Shown here one piece after another: positions 5,241-11,282 of a stretch of 11,282 bases of DNA (within the stretch, counting starts at the first letter, position 1; each line of letters starts with the position of its first letter). The translations under genes and the position numbers were made by a program. The notes beneath the pieces were generated by a model, which did not search any database, was not told the DNA's origin, and was given only the letters and a program-made list of their open reading frames with translations. Origin of the DNA: Rodentolepis nana (taxonomy: Eukaryota; Platyhelminthes; Cestoda; Cyclophyllidea; Hymenolepididae); assembly GCA_900617975.1 (NCBI GenBank), contig UZAE01014389.1, positions 1 to 11,282 on the forward strand, written 5' to 3'.

Positions 5241-8200
5241 ACGAAGTGGTATGTATATTGTGTCCTGGTATCATCACTTCGAATTATCTTCCACACATTA
5301 CGAAAATATTTGCTAAAGCCTGGTAATAAAAGCTACTTTACTAACTGATCTCTACCTACAAGGCTCTTCTTGGGAGGAAAATTAATATCCATGTGAAGAA
5401 TTTATTTCTCAAGAAATATGGATTGAATACCTTGTCAAAAATAACTCAACAACTAAAGGCCCTTTTCTCATTTTCCTTCCAACTGATCGGTAGAGGCGAT
5501 AAATCAGTGTCTAGACGACTTTTACATTCTGTTTACACGAGTCTCCTTCCGCAGACACTTGTCAAGTAGATAAGATTCCCATCCCCTCCACTCCCAATAA
5601 GCATAAAAAATGCCCAACTAGTTTCTTATATATAAATCAATTTACCAGTACATTCTACTTACTTTTCTTTATTGGATCGGCTAATTAATTATCAATTGCT
5701 TAAGTAATTCATATTAAAATGATAATTTGACAGGGAGTGAATGATATGGGCTGATTTCAGAAAGGTCATGGCTTTATGTGACTCAATAAATATTTTCTAG
5801 CGAAAAAGTCCCTTAAGCGGTTGAAAAAATGACTTTGTCAGTAGTAAGCGTCAAGTTCACATCAGGAAGCCAACCTCTTCACATAGGAATAAACAACCTT
5901 TGGACTAGGAATTTGACTTTATAGATAGGTTGCTCGGACACACGTCATTTCAAACACAATGGCAAATACCAGGTATCTACGGAAATGCTTGATTTATTGG
6001 AAAACTTCATTAAACACTAAGTAAAATCTCAATAATTAACAAATTGCTTGAAATAGTGTTATAGTGAATTTCCATATTCCGTTGAACTGGATATTCTTAA
6101 CTTCTAAAAGAAATTGACTTTTCAAAGAGTTTTATAAGTCTAGGTTCCAGTAACGAGAACTCTATTTTTCGCTTTGGGTCTACTTTTGTCCCTCGTACAA
6201 TCCATATTCACAGCTTAGTTCATTCTTCAGTCTTGAGCGAATTTTTGAATCGGAGGTTCAAGACTTTGAACTAAATTGTTAGGGCTTGTGTGGTCTTGAC
6301 CAATGACATAAATAAGCACTGATGAAGTTATCGAGGGTGCATAACTAAACTGCACGAAATTTCGAACCCCTAGGGCTAATCGACTTTGAAATTTTCTGTG
6401 CTTTGTCCAACCGTAAGAGCGTCCTATGAAATTCCTAACTCAACTAACATCATAAACACAGTTTTTCGGAGATATATTAAAATCATGTATGAAATCTCTG
6501 CTCCATATATTTGTCTTATTGTGATTGAACACTTATATAAAGGTTTTGAACTGAGTTTTTAGATAATGCTCCATTGCTATTGGTGTTCAGCTAACCTTTG
6601 TGGTGCACAAGAAGGAAGAACAAAGTAAAGGCCTCTGAAAAACCCAAACTAGTCCAATTTTAAGAAGTGGTTTCTACGGCCGTCTGGCTTATCATTGAGA
6701 CGAGCATTCACTTTTTACCAATTCTTCCCATTAATAATTCTGTTTAATGCTTTCCGACATTAAGGTAGCAACTCGTGCGTGGACAACTGTCATTCGATGT
6801 TACTAAAAGTAGGCAATTAACACACTTCCGCTAAGCGCCATTGAAGACTAGTAACACCACAAAGTGCTTTGATTATCATGTCATACAGACAGTCATTAAA
6901 CTCTCCATTTCAATATCAGATCCATTAATTTTGCGTGCGATTTTGATGCAATTAACGCTGCCTCAAACCGTGAAAGTAACATATCGGAGTTGATGGAATT
7001 TCCTGCACGCGTTGCTCACCATTTTTGACTCCTTTTTATGCTTCGAGCTATAAAGAAACTTAACTATTACGGAGCCCTTAATTGATTTTCTCATCATTAA
7101 AGCGTCCACAAGTCTGGAGGAAATTAGGTGGATTTTGTACTCATTTGAAAGAACCGAATAATCCAACACGAAGAAATTTTTGAACAGATTAAAATTTTTT
7201 TCTTATTCCTTAAAACCTCATCAAATCTAATGTCACAATTGTCCTATTTCAACCAATTCGGTTCCTTTTAAGAAATTGTTTCACTGGAGGTCCCTTTCTA
7301 GAAGACAAAAATGGAAGGGACTGAGAATGGAATAATTGCTGATTTCATCGAAGATAATAATAAGCACTATTTAGGGTGAATGGCCTTTAATTTCTGTTGC
7401 TCCAGCCAACCACCTAACATTTTCCGCCCATTTACGAATTAAATCCGTCTCCCCTTGTAGTACAATTTCGAAGCTATTCTCGTAGTCACGGGTTCGTTTG
7501 AGCACTAGACAGATGCAATTTCGGATGTCCATAATTTAAGTTACAATTTAATCACACTATTGAATCTACTTAGGCATTAAATAAAAAAGTTTGTAAGGCC
7601 ATAATCCTCCTCTTCCACACACACTTTGCAAATCTCCACTTGGGAGCATGTAGTTCCAAGCAAATACCAAAAGCGGTTCATTATTGAATCCTAAAGAGAT
7701 AGTTACAACATTCAAATGAAATTAATGCACAAGAATGACAATGATTATAATAATTATTAAGGGAAATATGATAGCTTCCATTCTCTCCTCTGGGGTAGTT
7801 TAACAAACAAATAACAAAATAAGTTGGGCAAATAAGTATGCACTCCGTGCATTAATGCGCTGCACACGAAATATATGCTAAAGGAATGACGACAACCTTC
7901 CTTAATGAGAGACCATTATAAGTGCATTCAACAAACGACTATATAAGTGGTGTATGACAAAGTTGACGCACCTATCATGGTTTTGTGAATATTCCAACAA
8001 CCATTACCCAATAAGGTAAGTCGTATTGGTCCTTCTGAAGGGGAACAGGAATTCCATTAAATCAACAAAATGATCGACTTAATATGTGAGTATAAAACTT
8101 AAAGATGCGTGGGTTTAAGTATCGCACACACATACCCAATGGAGCGTAAGTCAAAATATGGCGATTATTTTCAACGAAAAGAAAAATTAATTCTGGAGCG

Positions 8201-8541
8201 CACGTGTAGAAGACTAGTTCCCATAAAATTGTGGGACAAGCGCGCTGAGTTTTGTGAGTGGAGACGTGTATTCCCTTGTAGTTTCACGGCTTCCTAGTTT
8301 ACATCGTCTTTTTGTGTGATCACAAGGAGAACCAATATCTGAAAATGCTCAAAATTATAAATGGATAGTCCCAACACCAAATCTCCACAGGACTTAACTT
8401 GTTCTATCTGAGGTTTACTGCAATTAAAATCAGGTGAACTTATCTCTTCGGGTTGGTTCCGAGAATATGAATCCCAGATGCCTGTTCAGATATCTAAAAC
8501 TACTATTTAGCCTCCTAAAACGTTTGAAAATATAGATTTAA
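5241..8541. other. 3.3 kb with no supported gene or element
   Basis: AT-rich intergenic or intronic DNA. I found no third ribozyme, no tRNA and no repeat family. Open frames at 6963-7169 (minus, 68 codons) and 8109-8297 (plus, 62 codons) are within chance length and have no recognisable domain. CTGATGA followed by AGTTAT/ATAACT pairing near 6319-6350 superficially recalls a hammerhead core but lacks the required G of GAAA. Confidence 0.5.
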
Positions 8542-8563
8542 GTGATTGTATTGTTATCCTCAG

Positions 8564-8742
8564 TAAAACAGAATATCGCAATATTTCATTTTTTGTGGGA
8601 TGCAAATGAAATCGATCAAAGTAAATTCCAGGTTTCTAAATGGCTAGTTCATGTTTCAAAGTTCAAAATTCGGGATATGTTCACTGCGCTACAGAAAATG
8701 TTAATCTGGGAAATTCAGCGTCTACTGGTTGATTATCTTCAA
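8564..8742 (+). CDS. weak candidate internal exon, unknown protein
   Basis: An open frame of 106 codons spans 8542-8862. Within it, a good 3' splice-site pattern (TTGTTATCCTCAG ending at 8563) and a strong 5' splice-site pattern (CAA followed by GTAAGA at 8743) would define a 179-nt exon of about 59 codons, ending on a codon boundary. The translation is rich in hydrophobic and aromatic residues (for example WLVHVSKFKIRDMFTALQ) and could form amphipathic helices, but matches no family that I recognise. Roughly one open frame this long is expected by chance in a window of this size at about 37% GC, and the surrounding codons show no clear bias. Partner exons were not found. It may equally be non-coding. 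Confidence 0.15.
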
Positions 8743-8862
8743 GTAAGAAGAATCTATCCTATTGCTAAATTGTTCATCATGATTAGTAACGGAGAAGACG
8801 ACATGTCCCTAGCAGATATTTGGCGGATTACAATTTTAGTATTGGGAGCGGATAATTATTAA

Positions 8863-9299
8863 TCGTATTGGTTTTTCCCTATTTAACTCAAGGTCGGTTT
8901 AATTGTTCTATGTGCATGTAGAAAACTTTCTGATTAAACTGCTTTGGTAGATGACAATTGGTCACTATCATTTGTTTCGTTAATTAATTATTTAATTAAT
9001 TAGAATTAAATGGTCCAATTACCCACAATTTAAAATGTATTTTTATGGAATGCAATTTCAGTTACCTCACTCAAGCTCTTTGTGTGCACATAAATCTAAT
9101 CTCTCTTGCTGATCAACTTACCTCCCCTCAGGCATGTGTCTGCAGGTGATTTAATTTGGACTCAGGTCTTACCGCTTGACAGGTTTGACAAGCGAACCAC
9201 AATTTAATCTGATGCACGGGAGAGCTCCTTAAAGGTGAAGTGGTTCTGACCTCATTTCATGAAAGTGGGTCAAAGAGAAAGTTTGCCTATCTGGTATTA
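8863..9299. other. no gene seen; contains an AT palindrome
   Basis: Non-coding as far as I can see. At 8981-9002 a TAATTAATTA arm is repeated as its own reverse complement around TT and could extrude as a hairpin. Tandem TAAT motifs are typical homeodomain half-sites, but such tracts are common in AT-rich DNA. Confidence 0.5.
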
Positions 9300-9731
9300 T
9301 GTGGCAACATGCAGTCTCACAAGGAATAGGACAATTCGAAATTGAATAGATTTAATAGAAAGGCAATGCATAAAGAAACCATGTAATGCCAAGGTATTCC
9401 ATTCAAAATGACTCCCATTAGTGTCTATTGCCGACCCATCTGGTACCGGAACCTGAAGCAAGCTGATTTCACACTTTCACTGGGAAGGGTCTGTTAATTG
9501 GAATTGTGCAATACTGGCAGTGAGATTAATATTTGCCTCCACGGCGCCGCTGAATAAGATCTAGGGAGGAGTAGTTCGGAAGTCAAGCATGCGTTTGGCC
9601 TGGACACCTGTCAGCCATTCCTCGTAGGCGTTTAAATTCAATCTAATCACTTCGTTAAAGAAATATTTGTGGCTTTCCCGCAAGAAGTTGATCTTATTGA
9701 CGCTTGTATATGATTGCAGTGGCGAAGGTCT
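9300..9731 (-). pseudogene. coding-like stretch with two in-frame stops, unknown protein
   Basis: One minus-strand frame stays open for 142 codons except for TAG at 9563-9561 and TGA at 9479-9477, giving open blocks of 56, 27 and 59 codons. The first block includes LNAYEEWLTGVQAKRMLDF, with many G/C third positions and a protein-like composition. Both stops sit at the end of pyrimidine tracts that look like 3' splice sites (CTACTCCTCCCTAG and GACCCTTCCCAG), so one or two of the blocks could be exons with these as acceptors; otherwise it is a decayed coding fragment. No initiating ATG is evident at the start and I recognise no domain. The open stretch is not far from chance expectation, so this is tentative. 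Confidence 0.15.
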
Positions 9732-10017
9732 TCATTAAGTCCAAGCTTCATAATAGAGGCTGGAAATTTCAGTTCATTATAGTTGAAGAAGTCAGATTCC
9801 AATGCCAAGATGCCCAACACTGCTCTAAGGCAGATTTTCAGCTAAAACTGCCGTGCGAGAACCATCAAGTCAGATCGTCTGTTTTATTGCTTTTTGATAA
9901 CAGTAGCCTCATTATCTCCATGAGATCCTCCAACTCTTATCAGTGTCATTTCAGAGTGTTAGGAGGGGCAGTGAGCAGTACCCATAGTCTTTACTTTGAT
10001 GTTCAGCGTAAATTAAG
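9720..10017 (+). CDS. weak candidate internal exon, unknown Cys-containing protein
   Basis: A frame open from 9704 to the TGA at 10019-10021 can be read as a 298-nt internal exon between a 3' splice-site pattern (TATATGATTGCAG ending at 9719) and a 5' splice-site pattern (TTAAG followed by GTGATA at 10018). This gives 98 full codons with a split codon at each end. The translation has four Cys residues and alternating hydrophobic runs (for example KFQFIIVEEVRFQCQDAQHC), suggestive of a beta-rich extracellular domain, but I cannot assign a family. The other plus-strand frames are riddled with stops and local GC is somewhat higher than in the flanks. Its length is near what chance would give, and it overlaps the minus-strand coding-like stretch by 12 bases. 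Confidence 0.2.
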
Positions 10018-10021
10018 GTGA

Positions 10022-11210
10022 TAAACGTTATTCTTTCCCATGACTTAGACGAATGAAAGGAGATTTAAACTTTTAAAGGAAGCAAAATGTGTCTTAACAC
10101 CTTTAGCTCACCTAATGTAGTAATTATCCCTACTTCAACGCTCACATACGAGTGTGCGTTCACCTAAAGGCCAATTATACGCAGGAGAGGTCTTTAAGGT
10201 TCACTTAACTTAACCCTTTAATGCCCTAATTAGTTTTTTGAAAATTGCACCCAACCCCACTCACGCGTGTCTCACAGCCACCGATTTGATGAGTTTTGGT
10301 AGTATCAGGCGAAGGCAATAGACGTATTAAGCATGTTTCAAGTATCAATGGCGCCTTCAATCACGAGTCTAGTACCAATGGAGAGGAGTTAGTGGAGCCA
10401 GGGGCTTAAACAAAAGGTATCAGATCATAAGTTGAACTTGGCTTTAGTATATTCATTTTTCATTGATCAAATGAGGGGGGGGGGAGGGTTAAATGACTGC
10501 CGAATGTTCTTACCTGCCACATATGCACAAGGAGAAAAAATCGGGTTAGAGTTTTACCGATGCTATTAAAGCAGCTGACAAAATTAATTTAACTTAAACA
10601 AAGAAACAATTGAAGGTAAAAATATCTCCTATATAGACTTTGGCTATTCTTAAAAAATGTTCGCACTTGGCCTTCAAATAAAAACAGTCTTGCATAACTA
10701 TTGTGATATGGTGGAGACAGTTCAATAATGAAAAAAACAGAAACTCTGACACAATCACTTGGTTGCTGAAGTAAAATCTGTTACCCCAGAAATGAGTTAC
10801 ATTCTATTAACTTCATTCAAGACAAGACGAACTTCGCGACTATGTATGGAGCCTATGTAAATCTACGTGGCAAACCCCTTTTATGAGATGACCATTTGAG
10901 TATGATTTACTTCAATCAATGGTCAAGCAAATCTCCATCGTACATCTGTACCACTCCAAATGTGTCACGATCTCCATATAGTGTACACAAGAGGAGCGAA
11001 TCGATGTCGTACGAACATCAATTACTCCTCTGGCAAAAAATCAGGTCAGGTTTAGCTACTGAGAGTAAATTATATCAACTAGTTCCAATGTAAATCATCA
11101 TTGGTATGCCCTACACCGATTGAGTTATGGCTTCACGACACACTTACAGCTATAATCTGTGTCCTCCAGATGTTCTATTCCCTTGGCTACTTTCAACTCA
11201 CCGAATTCGT
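10022..11210. other. no supported gene; contains a poly-G run
   Basis: AT-rich sequence. A run of ten G at 10475-10484, then A and three more G, stands alone in otherwise AT-rich DNA. It resembles the G-runs of the minisatellite in copy B, but no other part of that repeat is present. A frame at 10896-11093 (65 codons) is polar and Ser-rich, without clean splice sites or any recognised domain, and I leave it uncalled. Confidence 0.45.
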
Positions 11211-11282
11211 GGGGGGAGGGAGGGAGGGAGGGAGAGAGAGTGAGAGTGGGATGGAGGTAGGTAGGTGGGTGGGTGGGTGGGG
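11211..11282. repeat. G-rich microsatellite tract: (GGGA)n, (GA)n, (GGGT)n
   Basis: A purine-rich tract starts with GGGGGG and passes through GGGA tetramers (to about 11233), GA dinucleotides (to about 11245), GGTA units and finally GGGT tetramers up to the window edge, so its full length is unknown. Runs of three or more G at regular spacing can form G-quadruplexes. It is not the TTAGGG or TTAGG telomeric repeat. Confidence 0.9.

Noticed and set aside
2489..5520. GTGTCTAGAC occurring near 2494 and 5511 as evidence of a dispersed repeat
   Set aside because: The shared stretch is about 10 bases and the flanks do not align; chance is sufficient.
6319..6355. CTGATGA followed by a 6-bp hairpin and AAAC, resembling a hammerhead ribozyme core
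   Set aside because: The conserved G of the GAAA strand is absent, and I could not find a stem III and cleavage triplet in the right places. Stem I is also not evident.
6355..6385. Minus-strand GGGGTTCGAA as a tRNA B box / T-arm
   Set aside because: The box diverges after GGTTCGA, no A box lies at the right distance, and no acceptor stem forms.
11211..11282. G-rich window end as a telomere
   Set aside because: The units are GGGA, GGTA and GGGT mixed with GA; there is no TTAGGG, TTAGG or other regular telomeric hexamer or pentamer.

Overview
This window looks like non-coding, AT-rich nuclear DNA from a eukaryote, most likely an invertebrate animal. It has microsatellites, a G-rich minisatellite, no operon-like packing, no long open reading frame, and copies of a non-LTR-type retroelement. 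A flatworm or similar repeat-rich invertebrate would fit, but nothing in the sequence fixes the taxon. I see no complete protein gene, rRNA or tRNA. The few open frames of 60-106 codons are about the length expected by chance at this composition, so the two candidate exons and one decayed coding stretch are given at low confidence.

The main content lies at 3422-5240: two copies of one short, non-autonomous retroelement family in opposite orientation, with their 5' ends facing each other. Copy B (minus strand, 3434-4547, 1114 bp) has a perfect 12-bp target-site duplication (TSD). Copy A (plus strand, 4905-5225, 321 bp) has a perfect 15-bp TSD. Both start with GGGGTG directly against the TSD. 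The first ~73 nt of each can be folded by hand into the nested double pseudoknot of hepatitis-delta-virus-like (HDV-like) self-cleaving ribozymes, and the predicted cleavage site is exactly the element's 5' boundary. Copy B's fold looks intact; copy A's is damaged in P1 and P3. Both copies end with a related 3' segment and a short A/T-rich repeat tail. A third copy, C, contributes its 3' end at 1-80, at the left edge of the window.

The copies differ inside. Copy B carries a minisatellite with eight copies of a TTGACTTCAGCTTCCCC-type core and G-runs, plus two 40-bp-period tandem duplications. Copy A has a short pyrimidine-rich middle instead. None of the copies encodes a recognisable reverse transcriptase, so the family is inferred to be moved in trans by an RTE-like or other non-LTR element outside the window.

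Region by region: 1-80 element 3' end; 81-1765 featureless except for small hairpins; 1766-2007 TC and CA microsatellites; 2108-3421 featureless; 3422-5240 the ribozyme-capped elements; 5241-8541 featureless; 8542-10021 the weak coding candidates; 10022-11210 featureless apart from a poly-G run; 11211-11282 a purine/G-rich microsatellite running off the window end.
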